From the NCBI GenBank assembly GCA_902470925.1, contig CABRIF010000024.1, positions 1 through 25,335 of the forward strand: 25,335 nucleotides of DNA, written 5' to 3'. The notes under the pieces were generated by a model that had not been told where the DNA came from, did no database searches, and was given only the letters and a program-made list of their open reading frames with translations. This document shows, piece after piece, positions 15,573 to 23,244 of the stretch (position 1 is the first letter of the stretch; every line of letters starts with the position of its first letter). A program made the position numbers and the translations under genes. This DNA is from an uncultured Collinsella sp. GTDB lineage: Bacteria > Actinomycetota > Coriobacteriia > Coriobacteriales > Coriobacteriaceae.

Positions 15573-15978
15573 GTGCTTCTCCCTCCTTCATACGGACGCC
15601 CCCTCCACCCCCATACAGCAGAAGGGTGCGTGCGTACCATGATGAAGAAGCGCGCGACGGGACCGCTGGGTCATTCTGGAAGTCCCGAATGGTCTTTATG
15701 CAGAATATGCCCAGCTAGATTGGTATGTTTGTTTCAATACCTCAGGTGCGGGGCGCCTCGGGGCGGTAGGCCTGGCCTGCCGGTTTTCCACTCGCGCTCG
15801 TATGCGATTCGGCAGGTTTTCGCTCCCATATCCTGCTATATGCATATATGGCAGCATTACTACAGGTGGCTTGCCTAGTTGATACATTTCCAGGCAAAAC
15901 CACACCATTCGGCAAACGGTCGGTTTTTCGCCGCCGGCGGCAGCGGCCGTTTTGCCCCACCCGATGCGGGGCCGGCTC
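15573..15978. other. 406-bp region upstream of GH20
   Basis: No gene is visible. Structures seen are an imperfect palindrome (15672-15691, CATTCTGG...CCCGAATG), a 12-bp perfect palindrome TATATGCATATA (15837-15848), and a stem-loop GTGG-C-TTGCCT...AGGCAA-AA-CCAC (15866-15903). The last sits close to the 3' end of the deaminase gene. I could not place a convincing GH20 promoter, and no good T-run terminator for the deaminase was found. Confidence 0.5.
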
Positions 15979-16455
15979 TTACCGGTCCTCCTCCAGGCGG
16001 ATCTGGCGGTAGCTGACCCCGCAGCGATCCAGGATGTTTTTCGCAATGAGGTTGTCCTCGGTGCCGCTGTATTTGTCATCCAGGTACACAACCTCACCGA
16101 TGCCCGCCTGCACCAGCGTTTTGGCGCATTCGTGGCAGGGGAACAGCGTCACGTAGACGGTGGCGCGGGCCATGTCCTTGAGCGAGCCGCGATAGTTGAG
16201 AATGGCGTTGGCCTCGGCATGGATCACGTAGTTGTGCTTGTCGTGCAGCGGGTCGTCCGCCGTGCCCCAAGGGAACTCGTCGTCGTCGAGGCCCGAGGGC
16301 GTGCCGTTGTATCCAACCGAGAGGATGCGCTGGTTAGTGTCGGCGATGCAGGCGCCTACCTGGGTGTTCGGATCTTTGCTGCGCAGACTCGCCGCGATGG
16401 CGGCTCGCATGAAGAACTCGTCCCAGCTGATGACATCTTCGCGTTTACCCGGCAT
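15979..16455 (-). CDS. dCMP deaminase family protein (ComEB type)
   Basis: A 158-residue zinc-dependent deaminase that converts dCMP to dUMP for thymidylate synthesis. The zinc site and catalytic Glu are visible as HAEAN (His79, Glu81) and PCHEC (Cys107, Cys110). The N-terminal SWDEFFMRAAIAASLRSKDPNTQVGA is typical of dCMP/ComEB deaminases rather than cytidine deaminases. The ATG at 16455 follows GAGGAAGGG. A good promoter (TTGACA, 17 bp, TAAATC) lies 33 bp upstream. It is divergent from the SHOCT-domain gene and looks like a housekeeping gene bordering the variable region. Confidence 0.93.
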   Translation of the reverse strand: MPGKREDVISWDEFFMRAAIAASLRSKDPNTQVGACIADTNQRILSVGYNGTPSGLDDDEFPWGTADDPLHDKHNYVIHAEANAILNYRGSLKDMARATVYVTLFPCHECAKTLVQAGIGEVVYLDDKYSGTEDNLIAKNILDRCGVSYRQIRLEEDR

Positions 16456-16488
16456 GGCGCTTCCCTTCCTCGGGCATTTATGCAGCTA

Positions 16489-16517
16489 GATTTACAAAGT
16501 CGGCGCCTGTTTGTCAA
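16489..16517 (-). promoter_or_regulatory. Promoter of the dCMP deaminase gene
   Basis: The minus strand has a consensus -35 TTGACA (16512-16517), a 17-bp spacer and a weak -10 TAAATC (16489-16494), 33 bp upstream of the start codon. Confidence 0.6.
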
Positions 16518-16568
16518 CCGGTCGTTCAGGTTTAGCTGCGAGCTAATGCAGCAATCGCTGCCCTTAGC

Positions 16569-16574
16569 TATGAT
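16569..16574 (+). promoter_or_regulatory. Possible -10 box of the SHOCT-domain gene
   Basis: TATGAT on the plus strand, 36 bp upstream of the ATG at 16610. No good -35 hexamer is seen at 16-18 bp. Confidence 0.3.
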
Positions 16575-16609
16575 TCGCGCATATACCCCTTACAACACTG
16601 GGAGGCCCC

Positions 16610-17434
16610 ATGGCAAAGAAATGTCTTGTATGCGGCGGCAAAATTGGACTGTTCTCCAAGCATCTCACAGTTGCAGACGGCCCCGTGTGCCTCTCATGCG
16701 CAAGTGAATGGGGAGTTCAGGAGGCGCTTGATGCCGGAATTCATCTCTCTGATATTAATGCGATCTTTAGTCCCGTCCTTTTGAATAACATCGATAGCGC
16801 CACACGCGAGCTTCGAACCATAACGGAGCTACGGTCATCCTTTGAAAAAACGTTTGCTGTCAGTGAACTTGCCCTGTTCGACGATGTTCATAGGCTGCTA
16901 TTGCTTGCCGACCAATCCCATATGAGCTATAAACCCGAGCACTACACGCTTGTACGCTATAACGAAATCGTTGCATTTGACCTGCTCGAAGATGGTGACT
17001 CCGTCTCCCAAGGCGGTCTTGGGCGCGCGGTGGCCGGCGGCTTGCTGTTCGGCCCCGTCGGAGCCATCGTTGGTGGCTCAACGGGAAAAAAGAGAACCAA
17101 GTCAACGTGCAAGTCGATGCAGATCAAGCTGACGCTTAGCAACCCTTCTCGGCCAACGCTCTACGTGAAGCTCATCACGGCCGAAACCAAGACCGACAGC
17201 TTTAGCTACAGAATGAGCTTCGAGCACGCCCAAGAAATCCTCTCGAAGCTCCAGGCCATTACGAATGAACCACAGGCCAGCACCCCTTCACAGGGCACCG
17301 ATTGCGAAGCCAGCCTGCTCGAGGCGGGCAACGATCCCGTTGCTGAACTTCGCCGGTTTAAGGCCCTGCTCGATGAGGGCATCCTTACTCAAGAAGAATT
17401 CGACGCCAAGAAGCGACAGATTCTCAACGGCTAA
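16610..17434 (+). CDS. Zinc-ribbon (DUF4428-like), glycine-zipper and SHOCT-domain protein
   Basis: A 274-residue protein with three recognisable parts. An N-terminal zinc ribbon has two CxxC pairs (Cys5/Cys8 and Cys27/Cys30). A glycine-zipper-like hydrophobic segment runs from about 135 to 158 (GGLGRAVAGGLLFGPVGAIVGG) and is followed by basic residues. A C-terminal SHOCT domain covers about 243-274 (PVAELRRFKALLDEGILTQEEFDAKKRQILNG pattern). The middle looks like a PH-type beta-rich region. Such proteins are common in actinobacteria and firmicutes and in prophages, and their function is not settled. The ATG at 16610 follows GGGAGG. It is less GC-rich than the sugar locus and is divergent from the deaminase. 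It may be membrane-associated. Confidence 0.8.
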   Translation: MAKKCLVCGGKIGLFSKHLTVADGPVCLSCASEWGVQEALDAGIHLSDINAIFSPVLLNNIDSATRELRTITELRSSFEKTFAVSELALFDDVHRLLLLADQSHMSYKPEHYTLVRYNEIVAFDLLEDGDSVSQGGLGRAVAGGLLFGPVGAIVGGSTGKKRTKSTCKSMQIKLTLSNPSRPTLYVKLITAETKTDSFSYRMSFEHAQEILSKLQAITNEPQASTPSQGTDCEASLLEAGNDPVAELRRFKALLDEGILTQEEFDAKKRQILNG

Positions 17435-17983
17435 TGTAACGGGTCGCCCGCAGCACGCAGACAAAGTCCGAGACACGCAGTGAGCTGTTCCCCAGACCTC
17501 GAATGCAGTGCCCATAATTTCCTGCCTTCCGAAGGGCCGGCCCCGGAGCTCAACCGGAGCAGACCCTTCAGACCAACCTGCCCCAGCCGAGCAGCCGGGC
17601 AGCCGAGAGACACGGCTTTTGGCTCCAATGTGCCCGCCCGCGCTCCCCGCACAGCCCTGCTGCTGCAAAATCGAGGTTTTGCGAAATGGCACCGCTTCGG
17701 TCACATGCCCCAGGCCGTCCGACATCAGCAAAACCGCAGGTCGCGCTCGGCCGAAAACGGACGCGAAATGGCACCTGGAAAACGCATTTCGCAAAACCTC
17801 GATTTTGCAGCAAACAGGATGAATCCATCGTATAACCGGGGAGGTCGCCCTCGGAACACCAGCGAATCACCCACGCAAGCCCACCGCAGGCACCACGTGC
17901 CGTAGCCCGTGCATAAGGGCAGCGCAGCACTCCATACGCGCCACACGCGGATGTCCATATATGGCCTCAACCGCTACCCTTCT
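17435..17983. other. 549-bp gene-free region with an inverted-repeat element
   Basis: Between the SHOCT gene and the convergent Mrr gene there is no credible ORF. The main feature is the 28-bp inverted repeat element at 17661-17812. No T-run terminator for either flanking gene is evident. Confidence 0.6.
17661..17812. repeat. 152-bp element with 28-bp perfect inverted repeats
   Basis: Left arm 17661-17688 and right arm 17785-17812 are exact reverse complements over 28 bp (core CAAAATCGAGGTTTTGCGAA). Inside, gcgaaatggcacc (13 bp) from the left arm edge recurs in direct orientation at 17763-17775. No transposase or clear target duplication is seen. MITE-like or another non-autonomous dispersed repeat is the best guess. 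It differs in sequence from the element at 93-288 but has a similar layout. Confidence 0.75.
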
Positions 17984-18934
17984 TCAGGAAATCCCTTCCT
18001 CAAAAAAGTCGGAGTCAATTTCCTTTACGTCAAACGTGGACTTCACACTGACGCCAACACCGTAGTCAATCATCAAATCGGCGAGCATACGGCCATCCAC
18101 CAGCACGACTTTTTGCGAATGGAGCTCCCTCACATAACATTGGGCCCCGCTGGAAAACTTCGCCGTCGTAATAAACAGACCACGCGATGCCCCCTTGCCT
18201 GACAATGCGCCAACAAAAGCCTGGATATCGGGACGAGAAACTGTGCGGGAGGGTTCCCATCTTTTTGCTTGATAGTAGATGCTGTCGAACCCGAGCTTGT
18301 CTTCCTTTACGATGCCATCGATTCCCTCGTCGCCGCTCTTCTGAGTAACCGCAACCGATCCGCCTCGCTCGCCGTACCCCATCGCAGACAGAACCTTACC
18401 TACTAGATGCTCGAAGAAAAATGGGTCCTTGTCCATAATCGCAGCGAGCAGTTCCTCCGCAAGTGCCTCGCGAAGCTCGCCATACGCGGCATTCATAGTC
18501 TCCAGCGGAGAAAGTTGCTCTGGATCGGAACTGGCATCACCCGCAGCCCGAACTTCATCGCTCTTCTTGTTCGTGCGATAGCCATCTCTCCACTTCTTGA
18601 AGGACTCGCACTCGGCCATGAGCATTTTGGCAGTGATTGGCCCGCTATGTCTCGCAAGGAACTCACGCCCCTCTGCAGTGATGTGATAGGTGCCACGCTT
18701 ATTGCCGTACGAGAGGAGGCCCGCCTTCTCGAGGTCTGTAATTGCCCAATACATTCGATTGTAGAGACGCAACTGGCCACTCGGCAACCGTTCTGCCTGC
18801 TCTTCCTCTGTGAGCGAAAAGTGTGAGACCATGCATTTGCAAAGGTCTTTGGAGCTGAGGGATCCCTCAGTCTCGCTCAAAGCGATCATGACCGGACGCA
18901 TGAACTCATGCCACTTCGGCATAGCCACAGACAC
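17984..18934 (-). CDS. mrr: Mrr-type restriction endonuclease
   Basis: A 316-residue protein with the two-domain layout of Mrr: an N-terminal winged-helix (Mrr_N, about 5-95, starting PKWHEFMRPVMIAL) and a C-terminal Mrr catalytic PD-(D/E)xK domain (about 165-300). The catalytic motif is visible as GDEGIDGI (Asp206) and YYQAKRW (Gln222-x-Lys224). Known Mrr enzymes cut methylated DNA (type IV restriction), and length agrees with E. coli Mrr. The start is ambiguous between GTG 18934, GTG 18928 and ATG 18922; GGTGAG fits the GTG at 18928 best. It is divergent from the AlbA_2 gene. Its presence beside a methyltransferase gene that can switch is notable, since a modified host site could become an Mrr target. 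Confidence 0.9.
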   Translation of the reverse strand: MSVAMPKWHEFMRPVMIALSETEGSLSSKDLCKCMVSHFSLTEEEQAERLPSGQLRLYNRMYWAITDLEKAGLLSYGNKRGTYHITAEGREFLARHSGPITAKMLMAECESFKKWRDGYRTNKKSDEVRAAGDASSDPEQLSPLETMNAAYGELREALAEELLAAIMDKDPFFFEHLVGKVLSAMGYGERGGSVAVTQKSGDEGIDGIVKEDKLGFDSIYYQAKRWEPSRTVSRPDIQAFVGALSGKGASRGLFITTAKFSSGAQCYVRELHSQKVVLVDGRMLADLMIDYGVGVSVKSTFDVKEIDSDFFEEGIS

Positions 18935-19148
18935 TCACCGTCTTTCCCTACGACCACGAATGAGGCAGCGCAGCCGCCGTTCGCAATATTTTGACCCTTC
19001 AAAGTATGCCACAGCACATCGAAGCGCATGCCCAGGCGGGGCAGGGCTCTTCGACGCAGGCAACCGGCATGCAGACGCCCGTCGCTCGCCCTTTCGGCCG
19101 CCTACTCGATGGGTGATAAGAATGGGGCAACCGGTTGAGAGGACAGAG

Positions 19149-20032
19149 ATGGCCAACCGACCAGACGAATGCTACCGGAGCCTCGTCGCAGAGCTCTCCA
19201 AGCTGGCTGACGAGACCGAATGGGTCGAATTCAAGGTGAGTAACGACCAGCCAGGGCGCATCGCAAGGTGCGTCTCGGCACTCAGCAACTCCGCCGCACT
19301 CTGCGTCGAGCCCACAGCCTACCTCCTCTGGGGAGTCGACGACTCGACCCACGAGATAGCCGGCGCGCCGCTCTCCTACCGCAGCCTGCGCAAGGGCGGC
19401 GAGGAGCTCGAGGCGTGGCTCGCGAGAATAGTGAACCCTAAGCTCAACCTCGCCTTCCACGACGTCGACATGGGAGGCGAAGCCCGCGTTGTCGTTCTCG
19501 AGATCCCGGCGGCGACCCACGAGCCGACGAAATACGAGTCCTCCGCCTATGTAAGGGTCGGGAGCAACGTGAAGCCGCTCGCGGGTTTCAAGGACCGCGA
19601 GGCCCAGCTCTGACGCACGTTTGACTCAACGCCAACGAGCGCGTTGCCGGGTTCATGCGGAAATACGGCACCTGCGAGGAACGCGGCCGCGGCTACGACA
19701 AGGTCATCACCGCGACCTGCGAGAACGAGCTTGTCGCTCCCATCGTCCAAAACCAGATGGACCTGTTCACCAAAGCCGTCCTCTTCGCAAAGATGCCCTT
19801 CGAGCTCACGAGCAAGGAGGGCCGTATCCGAACCCGCTGCGTGCAGGCGCGCCTCGCCTATGCCAACTTCGGGTCGATCGGCAACATCGACGTGCGCCGC
19901 GCGTTCGGCCTCGGGGAGAAGAAGGCCCAGGCGACCCGCATCATCAAGGACGCCGTTTCTGCCCAGTTCATTAAGCCGGTCGACGAGAACGCCGCCCCTC
20001 GCTACATGCACTACGTGCCCTTCTGGGCATAA
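19149..20032 (+). pseudogene. Decayed AlbA_2/Schlafen-type ATPase (RecG-like family)
   Basis: Two pieces of one gene are present. The 5' piece (19149-19613) encodes an AlbA_2/Schlafen AAA_4 DNA-binding domain (ETEWVEFKVSND; AYLLWGVDDSTHEIAG; YVRVGSNVKPL). It stops at TGA after KDREAQL, where the family normally has Trp (ELWR), and the codons just past the stop still read RTFDSTP. The 3' piece, in another frame from about 19625 to 20032, begins NERVAGFMRKYGTCEERG and ends YVPFWA. The central part, several hundred bases in intact relatives, is missing. So both a nonsense change and an internal deletion have inactivated it. The ATG at 19149 follows GAGAGG. Intact relatives occur in defence and accessory islands. 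Confidence 0.82.
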
Positions 20033-20039
20033 CGCAGCC

Positions 20040-20165
20040 AAGTATCGCCAAGTATCGCAAAGCGACCAGAATGACCCGGGCAATCTGGTTTTCCTGGAGA
20101 AATGCCTGCTCATAGCCGCTTGAGCATGCTGTCCCAGCCGGATTCTAAGTATCGCCAAGTATCGC
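20040..20165. repeat. Two 19-bp direct repeats, each two AAGTATCGCC units
   Basis: AAGTATCGCCAAGTATCGC occurs exactly at 20040-20058 and 20147-20165. Each copy is itself a tandem duplication of a 10-bp unit. The right copy lies inside the small acidic ORF (it encodes RYLAILR on the minus strand), while the left copy is downstream of both convergent genes. It could be a local duplication or an iteron-like binding site. Confidence 0.6.
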
Positions 20166-20260
20166 TCTTCTACCGCCGCGTCGATCTCGTCCAGTTCATC
20201 CGGCCTTGGCTCCATCGCGGCACTCACGAGCGCCTTGAACGCGCTCAACTTATCTCCCAT
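20110..20260 (-). pseudogene. Small acidic ORF, probably frameshifted, third gene of the R-M operon
   Basis: It starts at ATG 20260 with a good AAGGAAG site and reads MGDKLSAFKALVSAAMEPR, then PDELDEIDAAVEERYLAILR, an acidic helical sequence. After about 20145 the frame runs into repeat-like sequence without protein character. One frame over, GWDSMLKRL followed by a stop (20110-20112) continues plausibly. Restoring two bases (AGAATCC to AGAGAATCC) would give one protein of about 50 residues. I do not recognise its function; size and charge would fit a small accessory or antitoxin-like protein. It begins 63 bp after the GIY-YIG stop. Confidence 0.5.
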
Positions 20261-20323
20261 GACTTCCTTCCAACCCGCAGACGATGGGGCATCCCGCCGT
20301 GTTTTCCGATTCGAACCGCGCCC

Positions 20324-20986
20324 CTACTCCCGCCCGGTTCCCTCCACGCGGTCGCGGATGTCGTTCAGAGCCTCTCCCTTGTAGGTGAAGTAGCACGGAC
20401 CCGCGAGCCTTGCGTCCTTCGGCTTCCTGAGGAAATCGCGGGCGGCACCGGTGAGCGAGGTGACGACGTTGCCAAGCCTAACATGCTTGTCGTCAACGAC
20501 GACGACCTTCTTGTCCGGGTCGCCGGCGAAACACACCTCCTCGCCAGGCTCGATACCCACCATCGAAAAGCGGAAGGGAGGGCGCTTGGGCCTGCGGGAC
20601 TCCTCGGCCTCCTGCTCCTCGGCGAGGGCCTCGCCGGTCGCCTGCACGCGATGCAGGTTCCCCTCGGTTCCCGAGATCTTGGCAATGGCCTCCAGGATGG
20701 CGTACGCCTCCTCCTTGGACATCTCGAAGAACTCCTTGGTGCGGGTGCGCCCGTTGAAGGTCTCGACGGTGCGCAGGTCCGGGTTGAGCCTGTCGATGAG
20801 GTCGTGGAGCGCCTTGTCGGTGAGCTTGTGGTCAGTCTCGTAGGTCGCATACGCCCTGAACGCATAGGGCAGCGTCTCGCTGCGGTTGAGCTGCCTGAGG
20901 CGCTGCTCCAGGTTGGTCGCGTACCCGATCTTCACGAACTGCGGGAAGCTCGGGTTGGTGAGGATGTAGATGACGCCCTTGGACAC
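20324..20986 (-). CDS. GIY-YIG (T5orf172/MUG113-like) protein with RAMA/DUF4357-like C-terminus
   Basis: A 220-residue protein. The N-terminal GIY-YIG-like fold shows VIYILTN, then FVKIGYATNLEQRLRQLN, with His/Glu residues further on (HKLTDKALHDLI; KEFFEMSKEEAY). The C-terminal 75 residues (from about PGEEVCFAGD, with VRLGNVVTSLTGAARDFL and YFTYKGEALNDIRDRV) look like a RAMA or DUF4357 domain, a small module found with restriction and methylation genes. The start is GTG at 20986, two bases past the methyltransferase stop codon, so expression is coupled to it. Likely roles are a second nuclease or an accessory of the phase-variable R-M system (inference). Confidence 0.82.
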   Translation of the reverse strand: MSKGVIYILTNPSFPQFVKIGYATNLEQRLRQLNRSETLPYAFRAYATYETDHKLTDKALHDLIDRLNPDLRTVETFNGRTRTKEFFEMSKEEAYAILEAIAKISGTEGNLHRVQATGEALAEEQEAEESRRPKRPPFRFSMVGIEPGEEVCFAGDPDKKVVVVDDKHVRLGNVVTSLTGAARDFLRKPKDARLAGPCYFTYKGEALNDIRDRVEGTGRE

Positions 20987-20988
20987 GG

Positions 20989-23244
20989 CTACTCACCGAC
21001 CTTCTCGGCATAGAGCTTGAACAGGTGGGCGACGATCTTCTCCTCGTCCCCGCCGAAGTCGACGCCGTATGCGGCCTCGACCGCCGCGTCGAGCTCGCGG
21101 TGAGCTCTAGTCAGGCGTGGATAAAGCATAAGGCTGGTATACATCTTTCCTAGCGGAGCATTAGGCCATTCTTCACGTGCATCAAGAACCTCCTGAGCGC
21201 ATCGCTCGATAGCAGAGCGATGCGAATCGTCGGCATCGGGCCAAATGAAAGTGTTGTAAACCAAGTCCTTCGCGTAGCGATAATCGCTTTTCATCCTACC
21301 TGCAACCATTCGCATCCAGGCATTGTGAAACTGCGAACTCATAACTCCGAAGTGGTAGAGGGACGCATCGGGAACAAGGTATGCCAAGTTACTTGCAATC
21401 ACCTCGTTCGAAACAAACCCAATCGGAACATAAGGCCTTCGCTCACTCGATACGCATGGCACCAACAGATAATTGCCATCCCCTTCGGGCTGAGCAATCT
21501 GAGCAAACAACATAGGAGTATCCGCGAGCTTTCTGGTGGCAGCCGCCTTGCTTGCAGCTCGTTCGTCCCTCACCTGCTCGATACGGCCCATAACAAACTG
21601 ACAAGTCGACACCTCGTATGGATCAGCATCCTTCAACCAGAGGCAATAACGTTCCTTACGGTTTAGAAACTCGTCGGCACCCCAGAACTTTCGGACCCAT
21701 TTCTCAGCAGCTGGGAACGATGCTATAAGTTCATCTTTCTCCTGCGGCTTAAGTGTGAAGCCCTTACTGCGAGGCATGGATCCGAACCGCATTTTCGGAA
21801 CAGTGCAGAGGGGGTCAGATACCTCAGTTACATATACATCCTCAGCGTCAAAAAGATAACCATTGATATGGGCGGCGGCAATCGCCCCGCCTTCAGTAAA
21901 GATGGTTTTCCTATTTGAGCTCCTGCCGCCTTTGCTGAATCCAACGATGACACAATGAACGTGGGCCTGGTCCGTTGCCTCGGAATTCCAAACGAATGTC
22001 CTATGAGCAAAGTCGATCTCCATCCCCAGCGCGTCTTTCATGGCCTTCCAAAAGATACCGACCGCAAGACCTTGGCAAACGGAATTTGTGGACACAAGGG
22101 CGCACCGGGCCCCTCCCTCTTGGCTCATTTGGGCTGATTTGAAATACCAAGCGCACACATAGTCGAGCTCGCCAACTCCCCTGAGCCCCCCAAAGACGCC
22201 CTTCATGTCCTCCTTTTGCTCTCGGCTCATTTGCATACCACCAATAAACGGCGGGTTGCCCATGATGTAGTCGCACTCGCCCGCAGGGATGACGTCGTTC
22301 CAGTCGATGCGCAGGGCGTTCGCCTTCACGATGGTCCCGTACTCCTTGAGCGGCAGCTCATCGTAGACGCGCTGGACCACCTTGGCGGTGTTGATGTCGG
22401 CCTGCTTCTCGGCGATCCACAGGGCCGTGCGAGCGACGCAGCACGCGAAGTCGTTGACCTCGATGCCGTGGAAGTTCGCGAGCGTCACCTTGACGGGACT
22501 CTCCTCCTCCGCCTCCTCGAACGAGATCTCTGACTGGCCCCCACGCTGTAACTCCATGAGAATCGTGTTCTCGAGCCTGCGCAGGCACACGTAGGTCTCG
22601 GTAAGGAAGTTGCCCGACCCGCACGCAGGGTCGAGGAACGTGAGCGATCCCAACTTGTCGTGGAAAGCTCGCAGGGCGCGAGTACGGGAGCTAGGGTTCT
22701 GCTTGGAGAGGATGTCTGCGAGCTCTTCTTTCATCCCATCGAGGAACAGCGGGTCGATGACCTTGTGGATGTTCTCGGGGCTCGTGTAGTGCATGCCGCC
22801 GCTCCGGCGGGTGTCGTGACTGAGCGCGCCCTCGAAGATGGAGCCGAAAACGGTGGGATCCACACCCGACCAGTCGAACTCCTGACATCCCGAAACGAGA
22901 ATCTCGTAGTGCACTTGCTCATTAAGCTGGGGAATCTGGGTACGCTCCCGGAACAGCCCGCCGTTCATGTAGGGGAAGCGCGCCAGCAGCTCGGTAGGGT
23001 ACTCCGCCTTGCGAGCCTCGTCGTCAGTGTCGAGCCATCCGAAGAGCTCGATGAGCGCACCACGCAGGTGAGCGCCGTCCACGGATGCGACGTAGTCGCG
23101 AAAGAGGCCGGGCTCGATCAGGCCCGCGTCCTCGCAGAACATGAGGAACATGAGACGAGTGCAGAGCACCGAGAGGGCGTGGTGGCTCTCCTCGCTGTCG
23201 GGGTCATGATAAAGACCCGCGATCTCATTATGGATCTGACCCAT
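20989..23244 (-). CDS. MmeI-like R-M enzyme, C-terminal part (methyltransferase and target recognition)
   Basis: This 751-codon frame is the larger part of a single-chain type IIL/IIG restriction-modification enzyme. It holds a helical spacer, then the SAM-binding motif I FLDPACGSGNFL (DPACGSG at 205-211), the adenine-N6 methyltransferase motif NPPF (330-333) and a long target-recognition and C-terminal region. The ATG at 23244 is not a real start. The frame is open upstream (SVQRAVSIEAGRI) to the G9 tract, where the N-terminal nuclease frame would join if the tract had ten or seven G. The joined protein, 20989-23783, would be 931 residues, like MmeI (about 919). The section of about 21110-22250 is more AT-rich, as expected for an exchanged recognition domain. 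The GIY-YIG gene follows immediately. Confidence 0.88.
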   Translation of the reverse strand: MGQIHNEIAGLYHDPDSEESHHALSVLCTRLMFLMFCEDAGLIEPGLFRDYVASVDGAHLRGALIELFGWLDTDDEARKAEYPTELLARFPYMNGGLFRERTQIPQLNEQVHYEILVSGCQEFDWSGVDPTVFGSIFEGALSHDTRRSGGMHYTSPENIHKVIDPLFLDGMKEELADILSKQNPSSRTRALRAFHDKLGSLTFLDPACGSGNFLTETYVCLRRLENTILMELQRGGQSEISFEEAEEESPVKVTLANFHGIEVNDFACCVARTALWIAEKQADINTAKVVQRVYDELPLKEYGTIVKANALRIDWNDVIPAGECDYIMGNPPFIGGMQMSREQKEDMKGVFGGLRGVGELDYVCAWYFKSAQMSQEGGARCALVSTNSVCQGLAVGIFWKAMKDALGMEIDFAHRTFVWNSEATDQAHVHCVIVGFSKGGRSSNRKTIFTEGGAIAAAHINGYLFDAEDVYVTEVSDPLCTVPKMRFGSMPRSKGFTLKPQEKDELIASFPAAEKWVRKFWGADEFLNRKERYCLWLKDADPYEVSTCQFVMGRIEQVRDERAASKAAATRKLADTPMLFAQIAQPEGDGNYLLVPCVSSERRPYVPIGFVSNEVIASNLAYLVPDASLYHFGVMSSQFHNAWMRMVAGRMKSDYRYAKDLVYNTFIWPDADDSHRSAIERCAQEVLDAREEWPNAPLGKMYTSLMLYPRLTRAHRELDAAVEAAYGVDFGGDEEKIVAHLFKLYAEKVGE

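Noticed and set aside
19547..20260. 237-codon minus-strand ORF across the decayed AlbA_2 gene
   Set aside because: Only the first 40 codons or so (the small acidic ORF) look real. The rest is antisense to the AlbA_2 C-terminal fragment.
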